64,000 bases of DNA from Adenophora triphylla var. japonica (Eukaryota; Streptophyta; Magnoliopsida; Asterales; Campanulaceae), in assembly GCA_022495995.1 (NCBI GenBank), contig JAFEMH010002562.1, positions 62,001-126,000 on the forward strand, in the 5' to 3' direction. Under the pieces are notes generated by a model. That model saw only the letters and a list, made by a program, of their open reading frames with translations. It was not told where the DNA came from and ran no database searches. Position 1 is the stretch's first letter; every line of letters starts with the position of its first letter. Of the stretch, positions 23,930 through 35,693 are shown piece by piece. The position numbers and the translations under genes were made by a program.

Positions 23930-25450
23930 TCTTAATGTTTACATTTCGGGTCCTCTGCTTCATGGTGGTCACTCCAAGGATAATGAATGGTATCTTGACG
24001 GTGGGTTTGCTCAAGACATATATTTGGAGATAGATCATTACTTGAAGATGTCGTTGAAGCAAGTGGTCCATCTGTAACCTTTGGTGACAACAACAAAGGC
24101 AAGACCATTGGATATGGTGTTATAAGGAGAGGAAACCTAACTATTGAGAAGGTTTCTCTTGTCGATGGACTCAAGCACAACCTCCTTTCAATTTCTCAAT
24201 TTTGCGACAAAGGAATGCTTTGCAACTTCACGTCATCAAATTGCTTTATCAAAGATAGCATTTCCGGCGTCACTCTACTCACAGGGATTCGTAAGAGTAA
24301 TATTTACATTATTGATCTAAATTCTGCATGTAGTATTACTAATCTCTGTTTTGTAGCTAAGAATGTGAGCGAAAATAGTTGGCTATGGCACAAGAGGTTG
24401 AGCCACTTGAACTTCAAGTATCTTGCAAAGATTGGTAGGGAAAACCTCGTTCGTGGTTTACCTAAAGTGGCTGACCACCATCCGAGAGAAATGCGGTGCA
24501 TGCCGGCTTGGTAAGCGATCCGCGTCGTCTTTCACCCGGCAAGACCGCTCCTTCAACTTCAAGATGCTTACAAGCCTTCACATTGATTTGTTTGGACCCG
24601 TAACCACTTGCCGGCATTGGAGGAAATAGATATACCTTAGTGGTGGTGGATGATTACTCAAGATATACGTGAGTTGAGATGATGATTTCTAAAGATGATT
24701 GTTATGAGATTCTCACCGCACTTTTTAGACGGCTCCAAACTCAAAAGAAGATGACATCGTTAGTGTTCGATCGAGATAATGGAACGAGAATTCAAGAACA
24801 ACGGTGTTGCTCAGTATTGTGATGACCATGGGATTGATCACAATTTTTCCACGGCTGGTGTTCCACAACAAAATGGGGTTGTGGAAAGGAAGAATAGGAC
24901 GTTGATTGAAATTTGGAAAGACAATGATATACGAAGCGAAGCTACCTCGGTATTTTGGGTGAAGCAATCAATACCGCATGCTTCACTCGAACCGCTCCCT
25001 CATCAACAAAACCTATAATAAGACTCCCTATGAGCTTTGGCGAGGAAGAACCCCCAACATTGCATTCTTCAAGATCTTTGGCTGCAAATGCTTTGTCCTC
25101 TACAACGGAAGAGAAAATAGAGGTAAATTCGGAGCCAAGGCCGACGAAGGTATTTTTGTTGGGTATGCTAAACATTCTAAAGCTTTTCGTGTTTTCAATA
25201 AAACTAGTTTAAAAATAGTTGAGTCTGTCCATGTTACTTTTGATGAGCATTCTCTCCTTGAGCCACATTTGGCTCCAAATGTTCTTGATGATTTTGTTGA
25301 GCATAATGAACCGGGTGAACCATCTCAAACCGCACTGAACCTCAACCGCAAAATCCGGCACCCTCAGCGAAATTCCCTCAAACCGCAATTTTCAAACCGC
25401 ACTTTGAAGTTCCTACTCCGGATGCAACTCCAAGGAAGAAGAAGTTGAAA
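23930..25450 (+). pseudogene. Copia protease and integrase region
   Basis: Protease: the active-site region near 23,990 is corrupted (WYLDGG followed by an abnormal residue instead of the usual D-S/T-G context), then FGDNNKGKTIGYG and LKHNLLSISQFCDKGM. Integrase: the zinc-binding HHCC domain has WHKRLSHLNFKYLAKIGREN and KCGACRLGK. The catalytic core has LHIDLFGPV and VVERKNRTLIE, with frame breaks between them. The C-terminal part has YELWRGRTPNIAFFKIFGCK and GIFVGYAKHSKAFRVFN, followed by VHVTFDE. Not functional as read. Confidence 0.85.
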
Positions 25451-25494
25451 ATTCCCTATCCGACTTATAGAACCTCTTCGTCAACTTACATTCC

Positions 25495-27209
25495 ATGACT
25501 TATTTGAAGGATCTAACGATGTTCCAATTGAAGATCTTGACAAACCTCGATCCAACCGGACTTACCCCGGAGGTTCGTGAAGTCGGCGGTCACCCCCTCA
25601 CAAATGTGATTGGTGATCGTTTTCCGGTGTTCAAACAAGGAGATCAAATTATGATGAGCATACTTCACTTTTATCTCAAGTTGAACCCAAGAAGATTGAT
25701 GAAGCACTCAAAGATTCCAGTTGGGTCGTTGCTATGCAAGAAGAACTCAACCAGTTTGAAAGTGCAAGGTCTGGACTTTGGTGCCTAGACCTCGGGATCA
25801 AGGAGTAATAGGAACTAAGTGGGTTTTAGGAATAAGATGGACGAGAATGGAAGCATCACTAGGAATAAAGCAAGGTTGGTTGCACAAGGATATAGGCAAG
25901 AAGAAGGAATCAATTATGATGAAACCTTTGCTCCAGTTGCAAGATTGGAAGCTATTAGAATCTTCTTAGCCTACGCCTCTTTCAAGCGTTTCAAGTTATA
26001 TCAAATGGACGTAAAGAGTGCATTCCTCAACGGCGACTGCAAGAGACCGTGTATGTTGCCCAACCACTGGATTTGAAGACTCCAAATTTCCCAATCATGT
26101 CTACAAACTCCAAAAAGCTTTGTATGGACTTAAGCAAGCTCCAAGGGCATGGTATGAGACTCTTTCTAAATTTTTACTAGAAAAAGGATTTAAACGTGGT
26201 AAAATTGATACAACTCTTTTTATTGCCAAATATAATGAGCATACTTTACTTGTTCAAATTTATGTCGATGATATTATTTTTGGTTCTACTAATGAGTTAC
26301 TTTGTAAGCGTTTCGAGAAGCTAATGAAAAGCAAGTTTGAGATGAGCATGATGGGAGAATTAACATTCTTCCTCGGGCTTCAAATCAAGCAATGCGAAGA
26401 AGGTATCTTCATCAGCCAAGCCAAGTACACCAAGGAGCTAATAAAGAAGTTTGGATTAGAAAATGCTAAAGCATATGATACTCCTATGGCCACCGGCAAT
26501 AAGCTAGATAAGGATCTCAAAGGTAAGAAAGGTTGATCAAACTTTATATCGAGGTATGATCGGCTCATTGCTTTACTTAGCGCTAGTAGGCCGGATATTA
26601 TGTTTGAGTGTACGTGTATGTGCTCGCTATCAAGCGAGATCCTAGAGAAGCACATCTTATTGCGGTCAAGCGTATAATCCGCTATTTATACGGAACCACT
26701 AACCTTGGACTTTGGTATTCCAAAGATTCGAACTTCGATCTTGTAGGTTATTCGGATGCGAGATTATGCGGCTTGTACTATTGACGAGGAAAAGCACTAG
26801 TGGTACTTGTCATTTCCTCGGGAATAGACTAGTTGCTTGGGCCGGCAAGAAGCAAGCTTCGGTTTCGGTGTCAACCACGGAGTGAGTATATTCTTCTTTG
26901 GTAGTTGTTCTTTGTCAAATCCTTTGGATGAAGCGGCGGTTGGTAGACTATGGAATCCATGAAGGGAATTGCCCCATCATGTGTGACAACACTTCAACTA
27001 TTTCGAGTCTCCAACAACCTGTCATGCATTCCAAGACCAAGCATATTGATATCAAGTATCATTTCCTCAAAGACCATGTGGAGAAGAGGAATATCCATTT
27101 AGAGTACGTGGGGACAGACAATCAGATTGCGATATCCTCACAAAGGCTCTTGACTCCAAGAGGTTTTCTTTCCTCGAGAGGAGAAATGGGTATGCTTGAA
27201 CTTAAATAA
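25495..27209 (+). pseudogene. Copia reverse transcriptase and RNase H region
   Basis: [22 protein letters not shown] and [12 protein letters not shown] (motif A), then LQKALYGLKQAPRAWYETLS and IYVDDIIFGSTNELL (YVDD catalytic motif intact), then LTFFLGLQIKQ. RNase H follows: CDNTSTISSLQQPVMHSKTK and HIDIKYHFLKDHVEK. Frames switch near 26,040, 26,535 and 26,780-26,900, so no full-length polyprotein can be read. Confidence 0.9.
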
Positions 27210-27400
27210 ATTCCATTCTTTTATTAAGCTAACTTGGGTGTTGAGTATAGTTTCAAGGCCATGTTGAAACCGCGTGCATCAAACCGCAAGGATGTCCAAC
27301 CGCACTTACGGCCAACCGCTTCACTCAAACCGCTTCTTTGCGGCTCAACCGCTTGGACCTCAACCGCGTTTTAACTTGGAGTAATTTCTAACTTTTGCTT

Positions 27401-27405
<5 letters not shown>

Positions 27406-27439
<34 letters not shown>
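27406..27439. repeat. Homopolymer run of 34 A
   Basis: Uninterrupted poly-A just after pol, internal to the Copia element. Confidence 0.95.
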
Positions 27440-27442
<3 letters not shown>

Positions 27443-27685
27443 GTTCAACTTCTTTTTATTTATTTTTCAGTCCTTATCTTTTTCTTTAAGGGTTTATTTG
27501 CAAATGTTTTCCCACGAAAATTTAAATTTTGAGAGCATTTAATGCAAAGGGAACATTGGCATTTAATGGCCTTCATGTCGTAGATCATTGGTTGATGTGT
27601 GAAGCTGAAAGGGTGCTAATTTGCAATGATTCACTGAGTTGGTGAAACTAAACCGTCCTTTCAACTGCCAAACCCTAAACCATTT

Positions 27686-27694
27686 CCTATAAAT
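27686..27694 (+). promoter_or_regulatory. TATA-like box before the envelope-like ORF
   Basis: ctataaata followed by a pyrimidine-rich leader and 'atcaatggcacc' at 27,830. This suggests the 3' ORF may be expressed from its own promoter or a spliced transcript. Confidence 0.4.
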
Positions 27695-28835
27695 AGAAGA
27701 CACAACTCACCTTTTCAAACTTTTCAAACTGTCTTCTCTCTGGCACCGTACCATTGTCAGTTTCTCTACCAACTCACTTTCTCTCTCTAACCTTCAAAAA
27801 CTTCATAAATCTTTAAGTCTTTCTTCATCAATGGCACCCAAACCCATTGAAGACATGGTATGATTTCTTAAACTTAATCTTCTTAAATCTTCTGCAAATC
27901 ATTACATGTTCTTGTTCATAATCAGCCATTGTTGAAAAGCTTCAAGCTTCGAACAACTTAACCTAATTTTTGTCCATATATGCTTCATTTCTTGATCATT
28001 TTGCATGATAATTGTTAGGTTATGTTCGGATTATGATTATAGGTTTGATTATGTACTTTGTTTCATGATCAATCAACTTTTTGAACACTGATTTTGAATT
28101 TCAAAACTTTCTAAGTTCGAAACCCACTTTCTGTTTATTACATTTTAAGGTGATTACGAGCAAAGTAGATGTTTTTATTGTTATATTGTTAATCTACTGC
28201 TCAATGTGATCATTTTGACATGTTATTTGTTCATTTTGGTTAACTTCTTTCAAATCTCTGTTCTTGGTGTTCTTCATGTTCTTCATGCACTCATGTGAAT
28301 GTTCATCATGCTTTTCAGAAATTTCTTATGATTTGGGTTAACCTAATTTTCAAACTTGTTTTTCCATACTTAGAAAAATTTCTGAAAATTATACCTTGTT
28401 GCATGTTTGAACCGCATGCTTTAGAACCGCATGAAATTCGTTTTGAAACCGCACTTACAGTTGCTAATTTATAATTTCAAAACCGCATCATCCTAACCGC
28501 ATATTCTCTCTTGGAAACCGCATGCTGAAAACCGCATATACATTTTTAGAACCGCATGCTAGAAATTACTTAAGTTTTACTAAGTATATAGGCTGGACAC
28601 CATAACTTTCCTCTCTAAGCACTGCTTGCAGTGTGGGATAATTTTGGATTACAATGCCACGTACTAAGTATATACTTTTGTGTTTTTCTTATTTGTTTCC
28701 TACCTGTGTTCACAGTTTCATAGTGGTTGGAAATTTTCATTTCCAAAACCGCACTATTGCCAACCGCATGTGTGCCCCAACCGCATAATGAACTGTGACT
28801 TTACTAAAATACTCTAACTTGTGTGTTTTATTTGT

Positions 28836-31800
28836 AGAATACCAAGTATTTCCTGCCAGGTTGGGAGATAAATGAACCAGAGTTGCGGTCTGATGCTCTG
28901 GGAAGAGAGATGATGAGGAAGATGCAAGTCTCTGGAATCCTTCCCCTATTCAACAAAAATCAAACCTATACCATCCCCTCCTTCATTGACCAATTTTATG
29001 AAACCGTTTGTGAAGGAGAGGCGAGCTTTCGATGGTTCCAAGATTCCTAACTTGGTGGGAGTTGTAGAAGGATTCGAGTATCCATTGACTATTTGGATAT
29101 CGGGAGTACATATGGCTTCCATGTGCAGTGCTCCGATTGAGGTTTCCCAAGAAGTTCAAGATGCTACATGTTCTACATTTGGAAAGCTGGATTCTCTTTA
29201 CGGCAATTACAAGACTACGCCCGGGAAAGATTTTGGTGGTGATGAGCCACTGTGCTACCTAGTTGGGAAGTCATTTTGTGGGAAGGCTGGAAACCACAAC
29301 AACTTCACCTCTCATCAATGGCAATCTTCGTGCCATCTACAACGGCATGAAGCTTCATTGGCCCAAGATCTTGATGAGAGAGCTTGCCAGCAGCATAGAT
29401 GTGTATCAGCTGAAGGTTAAGAATGAGAAGATAAGGTGGAGACCTTTTGGAAGAGTCTTGACCGCAATCTTTGGGAACTATCAGCATCTGGAGGAGCTCA
29501 GGATTGCCACCCCAGAATTATCTATCCACTGGGGATTGGAAGAATCCTTTGGCCTCAAGGCAATGCACTCATTCAGACGCTCTTTTGGAAATGATGATTA
29601 TAAGGCTACTGTATGATGCGAGATACCTCTAAGGATAAGGAGCTCTATGTTGAGATGACTCACGCTCTTGCCTCAACCGCTCTGGGAAAAGCAATAAAGA
29701 AGGCCTCAAGGAAGAGAAAGACCCTGAGAACCGCTCCCTAAGCCAACCTCAACCGCACCCTCTAAACCGCGTGGTTCGGTGATGCGAGGCCCAAGCCAAA
29801 AGAAACCAAGGAAAGAGAAAGAGAAAAAGAAGATGTCCCTCATTGATGAGGATGATGAAGAAGAGGAAGAAGATAACTCTATTCCTCCACTGGTGGCCAG
29901 GGCTAAGAAGGCCAAGCAGACTCAGATTGATCTGGCCCAAATGGCGATGAGGAGGCGACAATCTTTTACAAAGTGAGTTTGAGAGATTGGAAAGAGAAAG
30001 AGGTGAGAGGGAAGCTAACAAAGGAAAATCCAAGGATCCAATTCCCCAACCGCCTCCTTCAAAAGCGCCCCAAACCCAAACACTTATTCCAACACCACCT
30101 CACTCTCCAAACCGCTCCCATCATTCCTCACCAGCCAAAACCCTATCACCTAAACCGATCTCTCCTCCTCAACCGAAAAGAGCTGCAACCGCTCGGGGAG
30201 AAACCAAAAAGGGTTAAGCGGATTGCCCGAAAAGAACACCATCAAGGCCCCAAACGCTTTTTGCACCGTGTTTCCAAACAACCTACCCCACCTTCATCCC
30301 CTTCATCCTCTTCACATTCCTCATCCCAATCCACTTCCAAATCAAATTCTTCCTCTAACCAATCCAACACCCCAACTGCCTCACCTCAACTTTCCAACCG
30401 CTCCAAGTCACCTACTTCAAACCGCGCCCAATCACCACCTTACTCACATCACACTCCAGCCATCTCTATTTCAAACCTTAACCGCGACAGAACTCCTTCC
30501 CCAAACCGCGTCAATACCCCTCCTCCTGAAAATTCTCCTCCTCATAAATCACCTACTCCTGACCGCCTTCCTACTCCGCCTCCTCAAACCTCACCCATTC
30601 CTGAAACCGCACCCCCTCAGCCGCAAAGAACCCCTCCTGTTTCTGTCCATACCTCTCATACCAGTTCTTCATCAAATTCCAACCCTATAACTTCTGGTAT
30701 TCCAAATGTTATCATTCCACCTCCTCCAACCGCACCTATCTCAACCGCACCAATTCCTTCCATCCCAATTCCAACCGCTTCTATTCCTTTACCTCTAACT
30801 CAACCAATTCCTACCTTCTCAACCACACCTACAACTTTACCCCAAATACTACCTATTCCTCCGTCAACCGCTTCTGAATTCACTATCCCCTTGGTAGTAT
30901 ATTTCAAACCCTCCTAAACCATTTACCTCAAACCGCCCCTCCAACTCAATCTCAACCTCCTCCATCAATTACCCAAATTCCAATCCTTCAAACCGCTCCT
31001 TCTGACTACCTTCAAATTCTTTCCACCCTTCAACTGATTCAATCTCAGTTGATTGTAAACCAAGGCCTTATGCTTAAACTCACTGAGTCAAACATTGCCT
31101 TAACCCAATCCAATGCCAACCTTGAAGCCTCCAACCAAACCCTTCTTACCAAAGTGGACTCTCAAACCACTTGAAATGGCTATCCTAAAAGCTCAATTGC
31201 TTGATGCCATTAAGGGGAGAGAGTTTCTACTATACCAACCGCACCTTCCACCCAAACCGCCGAAGTTGTTAAAACCGCGGCTACGAGTGTTTTCGGGGCT
31301 TTAAAGAAGATCTTGCCCGAGGAGTGCTTAAAGCAATGGGAGATCTTTGTTTCAAAAACCCGGCTTCATGAAATGCTTTCCAAGCTTTTCGATGAATTTA
31401 TCTCTTCCACCAATCTTTGCTCTTACCTCCTTTATGAATTCCATTGAAAATTCCCAGCCGCAAGCAACCTCAGCCGCAGCAAGCCTCCACCTCGGCCGCC
31501 CCTTCTCAAACCGCCTTGGATGAATTGCGGCTCAAAATTTTAAATGAAGCTGGACTCCCTTAAAGACGGAATAAATGTTGATCTCAACATAGTGGGAGAC
31601 AGTATCAAAGAACAGGTAACCACCTTTGATGGAGATATCTCTTTGATTTGAAAACCTCAAGGCGGAGTTTTAACCTCAAGCCGGACAACTCTATAAAGGA
31701 GGTGAAATCAAACACGAATGTAGCTGTTGATTTGGATCCATTGAAAGATACTTTATCCACTCAAACGGTGACCATTCAAGATGAAATCTTCACCTTTTTC

Positions 31801-32106
31801 AACTCTTTGAAAGCCGGTTTGAAGCTTTTTCTACTCAAATCAAAGACAGTGTTGATGCCAACTCCGGATCGGTTGATCTTTGTTGGGCTAGCTGCTGCTG
31901 AATCTGTATCCGCTCTCAAGACTGTTGAGACTACTCTTGCCAGACAGGCTGAAGACCTCAGAGCACTCAGAAGAAATATCAGAGGTGAAAGCTCAGCCTT
32001 CAGACCTTCTTCAGGACCGCAGTTGCCCAACCAGGAAGTGAATCAACCGAGAGAGCAACCGCGTCATCAACATCAACCGCCTCATCACCGACCGCGTCAG
32101 CATTAG
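28836..32106 (+). pseudogene. Envelope-like (extra 3' ORF) region of the Copia element
   Basis: Sireviruses often carry an extra gene of uncertain function downstream of pol, called envelope-like by position. Here a globular part (28,840-29,615, e.g. LPGWEINEPELRSDALGREM, FEYPLTIWISGVHMASMC) is followed by a KKPRKEKEKKKM basic patch. After it comes an acidic DEDDEEEEED run. Next is a long Pro/Ser/Thr-rich tract (about 30,010-30,910), then a C-terminal helical region (VESALKT-like heptads, ARQAEDLRALRRN) ending at 32,104. I see no clear signal peptide or transmembrane helix. Multiple frameshifts and stops break it; several frames stay open through the proline-rich tract because of its base composition. 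Confidence 0.65.
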
Positions 32107-32628
32107 GACTTCTCTTTTGTAACTCCTTTATCTTATTTTTTTGCTGAACTCCTTTTTGTTTTGTTGGACCGCACTCCATGTATTTTTGTCCAACTTTCCT
32201 TTTTGAAACCTTTGTATTTTGCTTCTCTACCATTGTAAGTGTAACCGCATTGGTAGTAATGAAAAATGCATCATTGGTTCCAAAACCTTGTTCATATCAA
32301 ACTACTTGTTTGTAGAACAATGAAACCTCTTATGGTTTATAAACTCATTCAAATATTTTCTAACTTAAAATCACTATTTTGAATTGATGTTTAAACATTC
32401 AGTTTAAACCGCACTTTGAACTTAAACTCACAATTTCTTAAGTGCACTGAATGCATTTCTATACTTTCCATATTGTAAGTTTTTATCTTTTAGAAAGTAT
32501 AGAAATCTATAGCTTAAGCTAAGTGTGTGCATTGACTTGGGACATGAATTACCATGTTAATTCTTATGGACATGTTCTTACCAAGTACAATGTTTGCTTT
32601 TGTTATAGTAGGTAATGGCATCAATCAA

Positions 32629-32639
32629 ATAGGGGAGAT
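32629..32639 (+). promoter_or_regulatory. Polypurine tract of the Copia element
   Basis: aggggagat directly precedes the 3' LTR start, as in other plant Copia elements, where it primes plus-strand DNA synthesis. Confidence 0.85.
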
Positions 32640-34125
32640 TGTTGGGTATGCATGTTTTAACCCTCCTATTTTGTATTAGATTTGATTGATACCATAACCT
32701 CCTGTCTATTTTAAGGACTTTAGGACCCTATGTAATGAAGCTTAGACTTCAATTTTTTAGCTAAGTCCATTTTATAGAATAGGTTAATCTTAGGCTTAAA
32801 GTATGGCACAAGACTCATTGGATGTAAGGTTGCAGTTCCAGCAGTATTCAAAACCGCCCCTTAGAACCGCACATGCAACCGCATGTATAATTCCTTGAAT
32901 ACGCCTCAATGAACTACCTCGGTGCAAACCGCTTGTTGAACCGCATCAGTGCAGTTCACCTACAACCGCATCCTTGCAACCCCCTGGTGTAGCAAAACCG
33001 CACATTCCTAACCGCGTCTCACCAACCGCATCCAATGATTGGCTACTTGAAGTGAACAACTTTTTATCCGTTGGAATCCACGTCAGCTATATCAATAGTC
33101 AACCACCATATCTTGTCACGTGATTCAATGTCAGAAAAGATCTGCAAGGATCTTGAAAAGGTGACAGGTGTCCTAACCTCATTGCTTGCAGCTGGAGCAC
33201 GATCGGCTTTATCTACGGCCAGTGTACCAAAGGACAAAAGTGGTTCTTTGTGGACCAATAGGATTGCATCAAGTACTGTCCTTACAACAGCTGTATCCAA
33301 CGACTAGTTTCTTGATGCTTGGGTATAAATACCCCCAATCTTCACCATTTGAAGATTGCTTGAGAATTTAAAAGTACTGTGTTCATAGAAGCTGAAGCTC
33401 TGCCCAGAAATTATTCAACCCTTTGAATCTTCATCTTCTTTCTTCAAGAAATATTCCCTAGCCCAGAAATCAAGCCTTAACACAATCAAGAATCATTGTG
33501 CTCTACATCTCACAGATCTAAAGAGCCTTGATCTTGTTCTCACACACTCACCTCACTTGTTCTAATCACATAGATTAAACACCTGAGATACAGTTATAGT
33601 TTTGGATTTGTTCTTCATAGAAAAGATTTTATTGTACTTTGTAATCTCACAATACTTAATATAAAATCTCTCTTAGAAATCCAAGACTAACCATCTTGGT
33701 AGTGGACGTAGATCGTTTATCGATTGAACCACTCCAAATAGCGTGTTCTTACTTTCTGCATTTATATTTCCTGTGCTTGCTAATTATTTATCTTTGTCTC
33801 TGTTTGATCTTGATTTAGTTATCCATTATTGTGAAATAGTGTTTGGAGTTAACAAAGTCAAAACCACACGTGTTTGTAAAACTGCACTTCCCAAAACCGC
33901 ACCACCAAAACCGCATTTTACAAACCGCCTCTCAAAACCGCTTTACACTCTATTATTCCGCTGTGCATTTTACACTATCACTTGCAGTCTATTATCAACT
34001 GCAAGAGGATTTTGTAAGCAAGAGGTTCAGTCTTTAAAAGAGGGCGAAAAATTTTAAACAACTATTCACCCCCCCCCCCCCCTCTAGCTGTATTTTCACC
34101 CTTGTTGTCACCTTTGGGACCAACA
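32640..34125 (+). repeat. 3' LTR of the Copia element (1.49 kb)
   Basis: Same ends as the 5' LTR. It includes a C run of about 14 at 34,069-34,082 where the 5' LTR has five or six. Differences from the 5' LTR are few and mostly 1-2 bp indels at CAG/CTG sites. Confidence 0.93.
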
Positions 34126-34126
34126 A

Positions 34127-35460
34127 GTTAACAACGCTATTTAACAAGATATGGAGAGTTAACACAATGCCATTGGAGTAACGGAAGAGTACTCTGATCC
34201 CTTTGTATAAGAATAAAGGTGATGTCCAAGATTGTGCCAACTATCGGGGGATCAAACTAATGAGCCATACTATGAAACTTTGGGAAAGAGTGATTGCACA
34301 AAGGCTGAGAAAAATTGTGGATATTTCGGATAACCAATTTGGGTTTATGCCAGGAAGATCGACTATGGAGGCAATATATCTTATGAGACAAACCATGGAG
34401 AAATATCGGGATCAAAAGAAAGATTTGCATATGGTTTTCATTGATTTGGAGAAGGCATATGATAAAGTGCCAAGAGAGGTACTTTGGTGGGCATTAGCAA
34501 AGAAGGGTGTTTCAAAGAAATATATTGATATTATCAAGGACATGTATAATGGAGTTAGTACTTGTGTACAGACTAGTGTTAGAAAGACTGAAGAGTTCCC
34601 TATAAAGATTGGAGTGCATCAAGGTTCCGCACTTAGCCCCTTTCTTTTGCTTTGATAATGGACGAATTGACGAGGTCGAGTCAAGATGATATACCAAAGT
34701 GTATGCTGTTCGCGAGATGATATTGTCTTGATTGATGAGACAAGAGAGGGTGTTGAAAGTAAATTGGAGTTGTGGAGACACACTTTGGAATCTCGAGGTT
34801 TTCGATTAAGCGAAGCAAGGCGAATATTTGGAGTGTAAGTTTAGCGAGTTGGAAGTAGGGAGGCAGGGAGCGGTCACATTTGATGGAAATATTATCCAAG
34901 CTTCGAGTTTTTCGCTATCTTGGATCAATTATCCAAAAGGATGGAGAATTAGATGGAGATGTGGCTCATAGGATTAAAGCGAGGTTGGTTGAAGTGGAAG
35001 AGTGCTACGGGGTTTCTAGGTGATCGCGGCATGCCCAATAGATTAAAGGGAAAATTCTACCGCACGGCAATTAGGCCGGCATTGCTTTACGGTACCGAAT
35101 GTTGGGCCGTGAAACAGTGTCACGTGCATAAGATGAATGTGGCGGAGATACGTATGCTTCGATGGATGTGCGGTCATACAAGAAAGGATCGGGTGGGGAA
35201 TGAGGTGATCGAGAGGTAAAGTAGGAGTTGCGCCCATTGAGGATAAAATGAGGGAAAATCGTCTACGGTGGTTTGGACATGTGAGAAGGAGACAGGAGTG
35301 ATGCACCGGTTAGGAGGCCGGAACAGTGGAGAAATGATAAAATGGCGAGGGTAGGGAAGACCCAAACAAACTTGGATTAGAGTAATTGAAAATGATATGA
35401 ATTTACTTGGAGTGGATGAAAGTATGGTGTTGAAGAGGCCGGAGTGGAGGGCAAAAATCC
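34127..35460 (+). pseudogene. LINE ORF part 2: reverse transcriptase
   Basis: Continuation of the LINE RT after the Copia element. Blocks: YRGIKLMSHTMKLWERVI, NQFGFMPGRSTMEAIYLMRQ, HMVFIDLEKAYDKVPRE (motif A, catalytic Asp), GVHQGSALSPFLL (motif B). The FADD motif C at about 34,708-34,720 is broken by an extra base after the Phe-Ala codons. Downstream, KGKFYRTAIRPALLYGTECW, KMNVAEIRMLRWMCGHTRKD and the C-terminal region end near 35,460. The frame changes at least three times. Confidence 0.9.
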
Positions 35461-35470
35461 ATGTGGGGTT

Positions 35471-35597
35471 GATTTTTATTTATTATTTTTTTTTTTTATT
35501 TTTTTTTTTTATTTTTTTTTTTATTTTTTTTTATTTTTTTTTTTATTTTTTTTATTTTTTTTTAATTTAATTTAATTTAATTTTTTTTTTTATTTTT
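35471..35597. repeat. T-rich low-complexity tract in the LINE 3' UTR
   Basis: About 125 bp of (T)n separated by single A residues, with a short (TTTAA) run. Unusual for an RTE 3' UTR; probably slippage expansion. Confidence 0.9.
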
Positions 35598-35657
35598 TTC
35601 ACGATGACATTTGAGGATTCATGTTAGCCGACCCCAAATTATTTTGGGACTAAGGCT

Positions 35658-35692
<35 letters not shown>

Positions 35693-35693
35693 G
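35598..35693 (+). repeat. LINE 3' end with (TTG)n tail
   Basis: gccgaccccaaattattttg, then ggactaaggc and ten or more TTG units. This conserved end is shared between plant RTE LINEs and Au SINEs and is recognised by the RT. Confidence 0.9.

Larger units (their letters stand above)
27250..28830 (+). other. Untranslated spacer between pol and the envelope-like ORF
   Basis: AT-rich, with a 34-base A run, a pyrimidine-rich leader ('tttctctaccaactcac', 'ctctctctaac') around 27,750-27,800, and dense AACCGC clusters at 27,265-27,370 (7) and 28,405-28,560 (8). 'cctataaatagaag' at about 27,688 looks like a TATA box for a separate transcript of the downstream ORF. Confidence 0.55.
19995..34126 (+). 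mobile_element. Sirevirus-like Ty1/copia retrotransposon (14.1 kb)
   Basis: Complete layout: 5' LTR, primer-binding site, gag, protease, integrase, RT, RNase H, a long extra ORF region in the envelope-like position, polypurine tract and 3' LTR. LTRs start TGTTGG and end CCAACA. A 5-bp target duplication (gttaa) flanks it. Ty1/copia gene order (integrase before RT), the extra 3' ORF with proline-rich and coiled-coil parts, and the large size fit the Sirevirus lineage. Every ORF is broken by stops or frameshifts, some of which may be consensus errors. It is inserted in the LINE. Confidence 0.9.
18053..35691 (+). mobile_element. RTE-type LINE (about 3.5 kb net), interrupted by a Copia element
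   Basis: A non-LTR retrotransposon with one ORF (APE endonuclease plus reverse transcriptase), no poly(A), and a 3' end of gggactaaggctttg plus (TTG)n. That end is shared by plant RTE LINEs and Au-type SINEs. An 18-bp target duplication flanks it, and the 5' end looks full length. Excluding the Copia insertion at 19,995-34,126, the element is about 3.5 kb. Several stops and frameshifts disrupt the ORF. Confidence 0.92.

Noticed and set aside
29973..30917. 314-codon Pro/Ser-rich ORF as an independent gene
   Set aside because: Two other frames are also open over this low-complexity tract. It is part of the broken envelope-like region, and composition explains the open frames.
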